NCBI RefSeq assembly: GCF_001589285.1
Contig: NZ_JEMA01000372.1
Span: 145-64,144, forward strand
From: Sorangium cellulosum
GTDB lineage: Bacteria > Myxococcota_A > Polyangia > Polyangiales > Polyangiaceae
DNA: 64,000 nucleotides
Reading direction: 5' to 3'
The notes beneath the pieces were generated by a model. It made no database searches, was not told the origin of the DNA, and worked only from the letters and a program-made list of their open reading frames with translations. The position numbers and the translations under genes were made by a program. Shown one piece after another: positions 54,192 to 62,388 of this stretch. Position 1 is the first letter of the stretch; each line of letters begins with the position of its first letter.

Positions 54192-55366
54192 CGCGTTTCG
54201 CCCCTTTGATCGTGGTAGGTCCGAAGCAAGAAATCCGAGAGGCCGCGGACGTGCGCCGGCACGTTCTGGAGCTCGTTCCAGCGCAGGCCGAGCTCGGTCC
54301 AGGAGCCCGAAGTCCAGTGGCATGCGCGGGCGAGAGGGGAAAGTTCGCGCAGAACGCGCCGCGGCGCGTCGGCCGCATCGACGTTGATAGATCCCATCAC
54401 CCTGTCCATCAGCCGGCCCATAGCACGCATGCCGGCGCTGTGCATCAGGCGACTCTGGGTGGGCGGCAGCCCCCAAGCATCGGGGAAGGTGTCCCGTACG
54501 GCATTCCAGTAAACGAGCAGGAGCTTTCTGATCCCGGCGAAGTCAGTTTGCGCGGTGGCCACGTTGCGGTAGGAGAACAGGCAGCCCGAGGGGTTCGTGA
54601 GGCTCTCCTGCAGGATTTGCATGACCGATGTGTCAGAGAGCACCTCGCTCTTGCGAGCTCCCTTCGTCGACGAAGCGCGACGAATGAGACCGTAAAAAGG
54701 GGACTTAGGATCTCGATTCAAAAGGTCGCATAGGACCGCCGGTGCGCGCCGGATGGCGAGGTTCGACGGCAGGATTGTGTCGACGTCCGGCAGGAGCTCG
54801 CTGATGAGCCCGCGTGGCAGCGGCTTCGTGCTGTTCACCAGAAGGAACTGCTCTCGCTGTGTCGCGACATCGTCGGCCACGAAGGCGTTGACAGCCACGG
54901 GGAAGTCATTGCGTTGGCTTCTGGAAAGGGCCATCGCGCGCTGCTGGCCGTCGACGATCCAGGCGGGCTTCGGGTCGTCCAGACCTGGGAGTGGGATCAC
55001 GATGGTTCCCGCGTCGGCGAGTCCATCATCAGCGCCAGGGCCGCGCTCTCTCTGGAAACGCACGGACGAGGAGAGGGACAGGATGATCGAGTTCGGGAAC
55101 AGCATGCCGCCTTGGCGGCCGTCGAGATAGGCCTGGATGTTTCGGATGTGCTGGCGTACCTCGGGACGTTGGTAGCCGAGCAACTCGCCTCGGGCGTCGC
55201 GTGCGATGCGCGAGATGTCCGCGATCTTCAGGATCTCTTCAGCGCGGAGACTGAAGAGGTAAAGAGGTCGCTCCGGATCCTGCATGATGCGCAGTGCTCT
55301 GCGACGGATCACCGCACGGCGGATGATCCCCTTGTGGGCGGTCGTCTTCTTCGCGGCGCGCGGCAT
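54188..55366 (-). CDS. dpdB: DpdB2: second DGQHR-domain partner of DpdA
   Basis: The protein has 392 residues. The ATG at 55366 overlaps the dpdC stop (TGATG). Compared with DpdB1 it has a longer basic N-terminus (MPRAAKKTTAHKG), the motif VDGQQRAMAL (138-147), the same LVNSTKPLPRGL, GYQRPEVR and RLMHSAGM blocks, and a distinct middle (GIRKLLLVYWNAVRD). Both copies are full length with all shared motifs, so neither looks decayed. By eye they are perhaps about one third identical, so the duplication is old or one copy was acquired. Its stop overlaps the dpdA start. Confidence 0.9.
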   Translation of the reverse strand: MPRAAKKTTAHKGIIRRAVIRRRALRIMQDPERPLYLFSLRAEEILKIADISRIARDARGELLGYQRPEVRQHIRNIQAYLDGRQGGMLFPNSIILSLSSSVRFQRERGPGADDGLADAGTIVIPLPGLDDPKPAWIVDGQQRAMALSRSQRNDFPVAVNAFVADDVATQREQFLLVNSTKPLPRGLISELLPDVDTILPSNLAIRRAPAVLCDLLNRDPKSPFYGLIRRASSTKGARKSEVLSDTSVMQILQESLTNPSGCLFSYRNVATAQTDFAGIRKLLLVYWNAVRDTFPDAWGLPPTQSRLMHSAGMRAMGRLMDRVMGSINVDAADAPRRVLRELSPLARACHWTSGSWTELGLRWNELQNVPAHVRGLSDFLLRTYHDQRGETR

Positions 55367-56322
55367 CAACGTTCCTTTACCTGGAGAAAAAGCTGCCTGA
55401 ACCGTGCCTGTTCGCATGCGCGCCCGCTGTCACGGAGGGCCCTGAGCAACTGCGTGTGCGTGGCCGTTGGATTGCTTCGAAGGTTCTGGGCAACGAAGCT
55501 GCGAACGGCTTCGTCGTCGAGTGGGGTTCGATCATATTGCTGAGGAGGCGGCGCCGCGCGGGCTAGACCGATGAAGCGATCTCGGACAGCGGTGGCGGCG
55601 AGCCCGCGTCGGGCGGCTTCCTCGAGGATGCGCCGGGCGATGCGTGCATGCAGGGACAGTCGGCTCCCGCCGACCGTCGTCTGCAGCGACGCGACAGATG
55701 GAACCCAATTCCGGCGCAGCGTTTCGTGGGAAGTCCCTGGATCTCCGGAGACGATGAGCAGGTCGTCCTGCTCCCGCAGCGCGGATGCGGCTTGCGCTAA
55801 GTCGTCCGCCATCGCGCGGACGTATCGGGGCGAGGCCACGACGAGCAGCTTCGCACCCGCAGACGCAAGCGCCAGATCCGCCAGGGTCCGGGGTGCGGTT
55901 TGGTGCGGCCCCGGCCGCCCGGCCAGCGCATGCCACCAGCGGCGCGCGGTCTCATCTCCCGCGGTGCCTTCCGCGACGGAGTCGGGGTGGCCCGGCGTGA
56001 ACGTCGCCCCGTACGCGCGGAGGTGCGCTTCCGCGGGCACGAGTCCGTACCCAGCGGACGCCACCCACAAGCGAGCGTCCAGCCCCGCCTCATGTGCAAC
56101 GCGCGGCAGGTCACGGACCACGGTCCAATGATCGCCAGCGTAGAGATCGACCGCCGGAACCGACGGCGAGCTGTGCTGCTCGAGTGTGCGCCACCAGGCA
56201 CCGAAGAGGTCCCCCGGGCGCTTCTCGCGAACGGCTTGGATGCGCAGATCCCCCGGAACCGGAAGCCGCTTCCGATCAGTGCAACCGGCGACAATCTGGA
56301 CGACCGGACGAGTCACGATCAC
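55366..56322 (-). CDS. dpdC: DpdC-type protein (converts DNA preQ0 to the amide form)
   Basis: The protein has 318 residues from the GTG at 56322; another GTG at 56316 has a better-placed AAGG. The first half has a YaaA/DUF6884-like motif order: QIVAGCTDRKRL, AVDLYAGDHW, VASAGYGLVP, LRAYGATFTPGH. Next come VVASPRYVRAM and VSGDPGTSHE. The last 80 residues are helical. In Salmonella the DpdC protein turns 2'-deoxy-preQ0 in DNA into 2'-deoxy-7-amido-7-deazaguanosine. The assignment rests on motifs and on position next to dpdA/B and the preQ0 genes. Confidence 0.8.
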   Translation of the reverse strand: MIVTRPVVQIVAGCTDRKRLPVPGDLRIQAVREKRPGDLFGAWWRTLEQHSSPSVPAVDLYAGDHWTVVRDLPRVAHEAGLDARLWVASAGYGLVPAEAHLRAYGATFTPGHPDSVAEGTAGDETARRWWHALAGRPGPHQTAPRTLADLALASAGAKLLVVASPRYVRAMADDLAQAASALREQDDLLIVSGDPGTSHETLRRNWVPSVASLQTTVGGSRLSLHARIARRILEEAARRGLAATAVRDRFIGLARAAPPPQQYDRTPLDDEAVRSFVAQNLRSNPTATHTQLLRALRDSGRACEQARFRQLFLQVKER

Positions 56323-56330
56323 CTTGGATT

Positions 56331-57197
56331 CTACAGAAAAGGGCGCGGCGCTACACCGCTGCCGGATCCCCCGCCAAGGGGACGCTGCGGCGGCTCCTGC
56401 CTGCCGCTCCGCGCCTGCTCTACCTGCGCGAACGCGCTGTGGTTGTGGATACTCTCGTCGCTCTTCGCGTGCACCCTGAACCAGGCGACGCGCGGGTCCT
56501 CCTGGAGCTTCAGCGCCACGTCGCGTACGACATCCTCGACAAACGCCGGGTTGTCGTAGGCCTGCATCGTTACGTGGCGCTCGTCCGGACGCTTCAGGAG
56601 GGGGTACACGGGGGCCGACGCCGATGCCTCGGCGACCTCGACGAGCTCCTCGATCCAGATGAAGTTCGACGGATCGGGCGTAGGCGACGTCCCACGGACC
56701 TCGATCGTCACATAGGTCCGCTGGTTGTGCGCGCCGTAGTCGCTGATGGCCTTGCTGCAGGGGCAGAGGGTCGTGACTGGTACCCGGACGCCGAGCACGA
56801 AGTCTTCGCTCGTGCCGCTCGTCTCACCGGTGAGCGAGCACTCGTAGTCGATCAGGCCGCAGGCGCCGCTCACCGGGGCCCGCCGCTCCAGAAAATAGGG
56901 GAACACAACCTTCACCTGGGCGGTCTCCGCATGCAGTCGTTCGCGCAGGGCGCGCAGGATCCGCGGCAGGGTGCGTACCGTCACCTCACCGCGGTGCTCC
57001 TCGAGCACCTCGATGAAGCGGCTCATGTGCGTCCCCTTGAAGTCGTGGGGAAGCCCTACGGACATCGAGATCTTTGCGATGGTGTGCTGCCGCTCGTGGG
57101 CGCGGTCGAGCACCACGATCGGGTAGGCGAGGTCGCTGACCCCAGCCTGGTTGATGGGGATGCCGCGTGCGTCACGACGACCCTGCACGTCCTCCAT
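56331..57197 (-). CDS. folE2: GTP cyclohydrolase I type B (FolE2), first step of preQ0 synthesis
   Basis: The protein has 288 residues from the ATG at 57197 (GAGG 8 bp upstream, inside the end of queD); the longer frame to 57404 is a queD shadow. FolE2 marks are MSVGLPHDFKGTHMSRF, the Cys of LCPCSKAISDYGAHNQR and FIWIEELVEVAE. It converts GTP to dihydroneopterin triphosphate. This is the metal-flexible FolE2 form rather than the zinc enzyme FolE. The C-terminal 25 residues are Pro/Gly/Arg-rich. It sits between queD and dpdC, so it serves the DNA-modification operon. Confidence 0.93.
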   Translation of the reverse strand: MEDVQGRRDARGIPINQAGVSDLAYPIVVLDRAHERQHTIAKISMSVGLPHDFKGTHMSRFIEVLEEHRGEVTVRTLPRILRALRERLHAETAQVKVVFPYFLERRAPVSGACGLIDYECSLTGETSGTSEDFVLGVRVPVTTLCPCSKAISDYGAHNQRTYVTIEVRGTSPTPDPSNFIWIEELVEVAEASASAPVYPLLKRPDERHVTMQAYDNPAFVEDVVRDVALKLQEDPRVAWFRVHAKSDESIHNHSAFAQVEQARSGRQEPPQRPLGGGSGSGVAPRPFL

Positions 57198-57198
57198 C

Positions 57199-57558
57199 TT
57201 AGCCCTCTCCTCGATAGATACAGCCGGAGGTGCACGTTTCACGAACGACGATCGCTGAGAGGCCCGGCAGCGATGGGGCGAGCTTTCCCCAGATCCACTT
57301 CGCCAAGTTCTCGCTTGTCGGGTTAGATAAGCCTTCAATTTCGTTGAGGAAATTGTGATCGAGTACCTTGTGCGCAGGCTCAAACGCAGCCTTGATATCC
57401 GCAAAATCCAGCACCCAGCCGGTTTCCCTCTCCACGTCGCCGCGTACGTGGACCTCGCAGCGGAAGGAGTGTCCGTGTAGTCGGCTGCACTTATGGCCGG
57501 GGGGCACGTTGGGCAGCCGATGCGCGGCTTCGAAGGTGAATTCCTTGAAAATCTCCAT
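57199..57558 (-). CDS. queD: 6-carboxytetrahydropterin synthase (QueD)
   Basis: The protein has 119 residues, a normal length. Zinc ligands are His in EAAHRLP (15) and the two His of LHGHSF; the catalytic Cys lies in [15 protein letters not shown] and LDHNFLN complete the family pattern. A Glu near the end ([11 protein letters not shown]) matches the substrate-binding Glu. It turns dihydroneopterin triphosphate into 6-carboxy-tetrahydropterin. The stop is 1 bp from the folE2 start, and the start is 11 bp after queE. Confidence 0.95.
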   Translation of the reverse strand: MEIFKEFTFEAAHRLPNVPPGHKCSRLHGHSFRCEVHVRGDVERETGWVLDFADIKAAFEPAHKVLDHNFLNEIEGLSNPTSENLAKWIWGKLAPSLPGLSAIVVRETCTSGCIYRGEG

Positions 57559-57569
57559 GCGTCACCCTC

Positions 57570-58211
57570 TCAAGGGATTCCGAGCATCTTGTGCATTTGA
57601 AGGCTGAGCCGCCATTGCGGATGCTCCAAGCAGTAGCGCAGCGCGAGTTCGGTGTTTCGTTGTCGCAACAGGCCATCCATCGGCTGCAGGTAGAAGCGCG
57701 AAAAATTGAGGCCTTCGAAGACGTGAGGCTCGGCGCCTTCCTGGGGAAATACGAGTTTCAACTCGTCCCCGGAGTTAAGCAGCAGGTCGGTGCCCGCCTT
57801 GGGGCTGACGCATGTCCAGTCGATCCCAGGTGGTGGGAGCTGCGTTCCGTTCGTCTCGATTGCTACTTCGAAGTCCGCTGCATGGAACGCCTCAACGAGC
57901 GCCCTGTCGAGTTGGAGAAGCGGTTCGCCTCCTGTGCAGACGACGTAACGCCGGTTGACCGGCGCGGCGTTATGGGGCCAGGCGTTTGCTACGGCTTGAG
58001 CGAGGTCTTGCTCAGTTGTGAACCGTCCACCGCCTGGTCCGTTCATGCCTACGAAATCTGTGTCGCAAAAGCGGCAAACCGCTCCCTGGCGGTCCTCCTC
58101 GCGACCCGTCCATAGATTACACCCAGTGAAGCGGCAAAAGACGGCCGGTCTACCAGCTTGGGCTCCCTCGCCTTGCAGGGTGTAGAAGATCTCTTTAACC
58201 AAGTATGTCAT
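57570..58211 (-). CDS. queE: 7-carboxy-7-deazaguanine synthase (QueE), radical SAM
   Basis: The protein has 213 residues from the ATG at 58211, which overlaps the queC stop (ATGA). It begins [18 protein letters not shown]. The radical-SAM cluster is the long-spaced QueE form [11 protein letters not shown], then VCRFCDTDF. The SAM-binding [11 protein letters not shown] and IETNGTQ follow. It rearranges 6-carboxy-tetrahydropterin to 7-carboxy-7-deazaguanine. It belongs to the Dpd modification operon. Confidence 0.95.
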   Translation of the reverse strand: MTYLVKEIFYTLQGEGAQAGRPAVFCRFTGCNLWTGREEDRQGAVCRFCDTDFVGMNGPGGGRFTTEQDLAQAVANAWPHNAAPVNRRYVVCTGGEPLLQLDRALVEAFHAADFEVAIETNGTQLPPPGIDWTCVSPKAGTDLLLNSGDELKLVFPQEGAEPHVFEGLNFSRFYLQPMDGLLRQRNTELALRYCLEHPQWRLSLQMHKMLGIP

Positions 58212-58921
58212 GCGAGAGCACGCGCATCGACGCGGTAGGGAGCTGGATCTGTGAGACCGCTCTCCGCGAAGCCCTTCAGACGCAGGAGGCAAGCATCGCA
58301 TCGCCCGCAGGCCTCGCCCTGAGCAGACGGGTCGTAGCAGGTGAGCGTCAGCTCGTACTCGACACCGAGCGCCAATCCACGCTGGATAATCTGTGCTTTG
58401 GTCAGGTGGATGAGCGGCGTATGAATTTTGAGATGCTGTCGCCCTTCTACGCCTGACTTCGTCGCGAGATTCGCCATACGCTCGAAAGCTTCAATGTACT
58501 CGGGGCGGCAGTCCGGGTAGCCGCTGTAGTCGAGGGCGTTGACACCCAGAAATATGTCACTCGCGCCGAGTACTTCCGCCCATGCGAGGGCGAAGGACAG
58601 GAAAATCGTATTCCGTGCAGGGACATAGGTGACGGGGATACCGTTGCCGATAGCGTCAAGAGAACGCCCCTTAGGCACGGCGATGTCGCTCGTGAGAGCG
58701 GAGCCTCCGAACACCCTCAGATCGATCTGCGCGACGACGTGCTGGATGCCACCAAAGCGCTGCGCAACGCGTCGCGCGGCTTCGATCTCTCCCTCATGTC
58801 GCTGGCCATAGCGGAAGGTGAGAGCGTGAGTGTCGTATCCCTCGCTCTGCGCGATGGCCAGTGTGGTCGTAGAGTCGAGTCCACCGCTCAAGAGTACGAC
58901 AGCTTTCGGTTTGTTCAGCAT
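58208..58921 (-). CDS. queC: 7-cyano-7-deazaguanine (preQ0) synthase (QueC)
   Basis: The protein has 237 residues. The PP-loop [14 protein letters not shown] (8-21), [27 protein letters not shown], and the zinc site [14 protein letters not shown] near the C-terminus are all present. It converts 7-carboxy-7-deazaguanine to preQ0 with ATP and ammonia, giving the base that DpdA inserts. GAGGGAGA stands before the ATG. It starts 9 bp after the HTH gene and overlaps queE. Confidence 0.96.
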   Translation of the reverse strand: MLNKPKAVVLLSGGLDSTTTLAIAQSEGYDTHALTFRYGQRHEGEIEAARRVAQRFGGIQHVVAQIDLRVFGGSALTSDIAVPKGRSLDAIGNGIPVTYVPARNTIFLSFALAWAEVLGASDIFLGVNALDYSGYPDCRPEYIEAFERMANLATKSGVEGRQHLKIHTPLIHLTKAQIIQRGLALGVEYELTLTCYDPSAQGEACGRCDACLLRLKGFAESGLTDPAPYRVDARALA

Positions 58922-58930
58922 GATTCTCCC

Positions 58931-59188
58931 TCAGCGTTGGGCTCGCCTGCCGTTGAACAGCTTCAGTTGGTTGGGAGGTGTGTCATCGATGGGCTCGAGT
59001 CGATGGGCGAATTCACGTATTGTGTCGAGTTCGTCGGCTGTGAAGACTACCTGACGGTCCCGGTAGCGCCGGCCTACTGGGATCTTCCCGTCCTGTCTCC
59101 AACGCCAGAGAGTCTGGCGGGACACGCCAATGTCGCGGACTACCTCGGCGGCGGAGAAATAGGTAGTTCCGTCGAGGACGAAACTCAT
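58931..59188 (-). CDS. MerR/excisionase-type HTH regulator at the head of the modification operon
   Basis: The protein has 85 residues from the ATG at 59188; a TTG at 59251 would add 21 residues, and neither has a strong ribosome-binding site. The winged-helix core is TTYFSAAEVVRDIGVSRQTLWRWRQDGKIP, then YRDRQVVFTADELDTIREFA. It is the first gene before queC. A restriction-modification-like controller role, keeping modification ahead of restriction, is plausible but inferred from place alone. An AT-rich stretch with short repeats lies upstream. Confidence 0.78.
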   Translation of the reverse strand: MSFVLDGTTYFSAAEVVRDIGVSRQTLWRWRQDGKIPVGRRYRDRQVVFTADELDTIREFAHRLEPIDDTPPNQLKLFNGRRAQR

Positions 59189-59251
59189 GCTGTACTGGTG
59201 TTCAGGTTGCAGAGCGTAACAGCTGTCACGAACCGTCAGGTTCTGGTGCAA

Positions 59252-59626
59252 CCTATCCCGCTGCGTCGTGCGCCGTCAAGGGCCTGGGGAACGGCTGGGT
59301 AGCGTACTTTTGGAAAAATGTGTCTTATGTGAAATTTTTGACTTGCCCTGGGTCTCCTGCTCCTGAGGGGTCGGAGGCTAGGTGATGGGCTTATCCAGAG
59401 GTGAAGGGAGAAAATTCGGAAGAACATCGCAATGCCCTTCCAGCGCCCATGCGGAATGTCTCTCAGCATGTGACTGCACCACCCAGCGCTGGGATGATGC
59501 CGCGACCGAGTTGTCTAAAGATGTACGTGGGCGCCTCGGTGTCTCCACGAGGTGGCGTTCGCGTGCCCGTTCCTGCGTAAGTTCCCCGTCGGCACCTGCT
59601 CAGCCCGGCGTTAGGCAGGAGCAACG
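59252..59626. other. Upstream region of the Dpd modification operon
   Basis: These 375 bp hold no convincing gene. The AT-rich stretch at 59308-59345 is the lowest G+C in this part and is the best promoter or operator candidate for the HTH-queC operon. The rest shows no recognised element. Confidence 0.5.
59314..59339 (-). promoter_or_regulatory. AT-rich inverted and direct repeat, candidate operator/promoter
   Basis: AAAAAT (59314-59319) and ATTTTT (59334-59339) are inverted, and ATGTG occurs at 59319-59323 and 59327-59331. It lies 63-150 bp before the possible starts of the HTH gene, a fitting place for an autoregulatory site. Confidence 0.4.
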
Positions 59627-59890
59627 TCAATGCACGACCACCTCGAAGCCAAGCCGCTGAAGAATTTTCGCAACGAACTGGCCGCCGCTGAAGTCCTTCG
59701 CCTCGATCTCCCGCTCGTTAGCGTGGCGGTAGGCGTCGCGCAGGACCCGCTTGGCCGGCAGCTCACGGCCATCGAAGCGGACGAAGTAAGACCCACCTCC
59801 CTTCGGCGCCCCGCTCGCCATGAGCTCCCGGCATGCCTGCTCTACATGTTCGCGCCGAATCTTCCCGAATCGCTCTCCAGTCGTCGCCAT
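59627..59890 (-). CDS. Small protein resembling the ScoMcrA N-terminal head domain
   Basis: The protein has 87 residues from the ATG at 59890 (GAGG 5 bp upstream). The pattern RREHVEQACRELMASG, then SYFVRFDGRELPAKRVLRDAYRHA and FSGGQFVAKILQRLGFEVV, resembles the head domain found at the N-terminus of modification-dependent HNH nucleases such as ScoMcrA. Here it stands alone without SRA or HNH parts. It may be a free adaptor, or what is left of a type IV restriction gene at the island's edge. Transcribed towards the Dpd modification operon. Confidence 0.6.
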   Translation of the reverse strand: MATTGERFGKIRREHVEQACRELMASGAPKGGGSYFVRFDGRELPAKRVLRDAYRHANEREIEAKDFSGGQFVAKILQRLGFEVVVH

Positions 59891-60126
59891 TTCCACCTCG
59901 TAAGGCTTCGGTCGCCGCCAGAATAGTCGTGAGCGAGGTCAGTGGGCCACCCTCAGCCCCAGCACGAAGTGCGCAAGAACAGTACCAGCGGACGGTGGAG
60001 GCTGCCGGTTTGCGCGCAGAGATGCAGGGTTGGTGGGCAGTAGCTTCGAATGTGAACTTTTGTTCAGTGTGTGCGCGATCTTCTGGATGCACGCTCACGA
60101 ACACGCAATTTTGCGGTGGCTCTCCG

Positions 60127-62388
60127 CTATCGGACCGAAGCCTCGCCGAGCTCGATGCCCTCCAACTGCACACCGGTCAGGGCGCCCGCGACGTCACGCA
60201 AGAACGCGAGCAGCCTCGAGCGTGGCTCCGGTGGGAAGGGGGTCTCCGGCACTTCCAGCTGAGCCGTAGCGGCGGCAAGGTTCTCGATCACGGCAGCCAG
60301 TCGCCGCCTTGCGCCGCGGCTGGTCGCCTCCTGGTCAGCGCGTCCCAGGGCGCCGAGCGCTTCATAGAGGCCGACCCCGAGGGCATCGGCCACCGCGTCG
60401 CGCACCGTGGTCTCACGCGCAGGTGCCCCCCGCCGTGGCGCCCGATCGTGAAGCAGCGGGATGGAAGCGCGTGCGATCATCGCCCCGCTCTTCCGGCAGT
60501 TGATGCACCACGTGGTGTCGCCTCGCCGTGATCGTACCGAGCCCGACCGAACCTGGACGAATGCGTCCGCCCGTAGCACCCGCGGCGTGAAGAGCACCGT
60601 GTTGCCGCCCGCGACCGTCGCCGCATCGAGGTGCCCCCATGCGGTCGGAGGCACCTCGTCGAGCGACGGCAGCGCCGGCCGCGTCACCGGCAACCCGAGC
60701 ACGAGTCGCTCGACTACCTCGTCCCACACCCACTCGCCCGACTCACGCCACCAGGCCGCGCGCAGGGGCATCCAGAGCCCTTCGCCCCGATCCGTCGTCA
60801 GATCGTAGTAGGGATCACGCCGTCGCAGCCAGGCCGCGAGCCTTCGCCCCCTCTCTGACGTCTGAACCCCTGGAGCCGGCGTCGACGTCAGATCGAAGAT
60901 CTGCCGCCGGAGGAGGCCGAGCGCAGGCACGGGTGCCGCCCCGCTGTTGCCGCCGACGAGCGCATCGATGCCGCTCGGGCCGCAACGCAGCGCCAGGAGC
61001 TCGAGCCGATGCAGCAGCGCGCCTCCGGCGACGCGCCGGAAGCCGCGCTCGATCGAGGGAACCAGGACCTCGAAGCGGAAATCCTCGTCGAGGGACCACA
61101 CGGGCGCCTCGGAGGATGGTTCCCATCCGCGCTCGCACGCGGCGCGAAACGCGAAGGCCCTGGCCTCGCACAGGGAGAGCGGGCGGGACGAGCTCGGTAC
61201 ATGAACCTCGGCGACCACGATCCTGGGGTCGGTCCACGTCCTCAGCGTCGCGCCGTGCTCGTCGTCGATCTCGGGGTCGCGGTCGTTGCGAACGAAGAGC
61301 AGCTCGACGAGTGGCCCCCCTGCGCTGGCCCGCCAGCGTGAACGTTCGAGCGCGCGTTGAAGCGACGCGAGGAGCGCTGCCACGCTCCCGGCCGTGTCCG
61401 TCGTGATGACGACGATGCGCAGCGACCGAAGCCTCGGCGCAGCGCCATCGCGCTCGAACGCCTCGCACAGGCGGTCGATGAACGCCTGCCGTGCGTCGAC
61501 GTCCGTGTCGCTGCAGCACGTCTCCTCGATCAGAGCCGTCTCCGCGGCATGCAGCAGCCCTGGGAAGTGTGCCGCGATCGTGCCCGCGGCGAGCGCCTGC
61601 TGCAGCCGACGCTCCAGCGCCGCCGGGGCCCAGGGGTCTACACCCCAGAGGTCGATCGCGCGCGTCCGGAACGCGGCCTCCTGCCGATGATCCATCCTCG
61701 GCCCATGCAGCTGCAGGAACCCTTCGAGCCCTGGCGGGATGGCCTGCGCTCCGCGACGGGACAAGCGCTCCCCGTCGTGGGCGTGGTACTCGACCAAGGG
61801 CGTGAGGATTCGCCGATAGCGGCGCGGTTGCGCCGCGACGAGGCGCAGGCCGAAATCCATGTCGTTGAACGACGGCAGGCTCTCGGAGAAGCCCCCGGCT
61901 GCCCAGAAGAGCTCCCGCGTCAGGACGAGGTTGCTGCCCCGCAGACCGGGGTTGGCCACCAGGAACACCCCCGCATCAAGCGTCTCCGGGGGAACCTTTT
62001 CGGGCCGCACCCCGTCGCGGTTGTGCTTCTCGAAGGCGGTCAGCGCGAGATCGAAGGCCGGTCCGTCCGCGAAGACCTCGGCGAGGTAACCGGGCTTCCA
62101 GACATCGTCGTCGTCGAGGAAGCACAGGTGGTGGGCGCGCGCCACGCGGGCCCCGTGGTTGCGCGCGGCTCCAGCACCGCGTGAGTCCCCCACCGCCAGG
62201 ACGGTGCAGGGGAGCCCCGCGATCTGCGCGGCCACATCGCGCACGGCGTCCTCCGCCGCGTCGACGATCACGAGGATCTCGCGTGGCCTGAGGAGCTGAG
62301 CGAGCACCGAAGCGAGCGCCCTCCGCAGCAGGATGGGCCGGCGCCCCGTGGTGGGCACGATGACGGCGGCGTCGATCAGGTCGCTCAA
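60127..62388 (-). CDS. Large glycosyltransferase family 2-like protein
   Basis: The protein has 753 residues. The TTG start at 62388 overlaps the stop of the gene upstream (TTGA). The N-terminal GT-A domain (about 1-230) has AAVIVPTTGRRPILLRRALASVL, RNHGARVA and LDDDDVWKPGY (the Asp-rich metal site), then GGFSESLPSFNDMDFGLRL. A second domain (about 320-650) also looks glycosyltransferase-like (IVVITTDTAGSVAALLASL; VWSLDEDFRFE), and a helical tail ends it. It is cytoplasmic. It probably glycosylates a polysaccharide or natural product together with the next two genes. Confidence 0.83.
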   Translation of the reverse strand: MSDLIDAAVIVPTTGRRPILLRRALASVLAQLLRPREILVIVDAAEDAVRDVAAQIAGLPCTVLAVGDSRGAGAARNHGARVARAHHLCFLDDDDVWKPGYLAEVFADGPAFDLALTAFEKHNRDGVRPEKVPPETLDAGVFLVANPGLRGSNLVLTRELFWAAGGFSESLPSFNDMDFGLRLVAAQPRRYRRILTPLVEYHAHDGERLSRRGAQAIPPGLEGFLQLHGPRMDHRQEAAFRTRAIDLWGVDPWAPAALERRLQQALAAGTIAAHFPGLLHAAETALIEETCCSDTDVDARQAFIDRLCEAFERDGAAPRLRSLRIVVITTDTAGSVAALLASLQRALERSRWRASAGGPLVELLFVRNDRDPEIDDEHGATLRTWTDPRIVVAEVHVPSSSRPLSLCEARAFAFRAACERGWEPSSEAPVWSLDEDFRFEVLVPSIERGFRRVAGGALLHRLELLALRCGPSGIDALVGGNSGAAPVPALGLLRRQIFDLTSTPAPGVQTSERGRRLAAWLRRRDPYYDLTTDRGEGLWMPLRAAWWRESGEWVWDEVVERLVLGLPVTRPALPSLDEVPPTAWGHLDAATVAGGNTVLFTPRVLRADAFVQVRSGSVRSRRGDTTWCINCRKSGAMIARASIPLLHDRAPRRGAPARETTVRDAVADALGVGLYEALGALGRADQEATSRGARRRLAAVIENLAAATAQLEVPETPFPPEPRSRLLAFLRDVAGALTGVQLEGIELGEASVR

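Noticed and set aside
56331-58921. queC/queE/queD/folE2 as ordinary tRNA queuosine genes
   Set aside because: They overlap or abut dpdC, dpdB and dpdA in one operon and no queF, queA or queG is present, so a DNA-modification role fits better.
4509-60126. Search for CRISPR arrays
   Set aside because: No series of regularly spaced identical repeats was seen; the only repeat pair (17.4-17.6 kb) is a palindrome pair.
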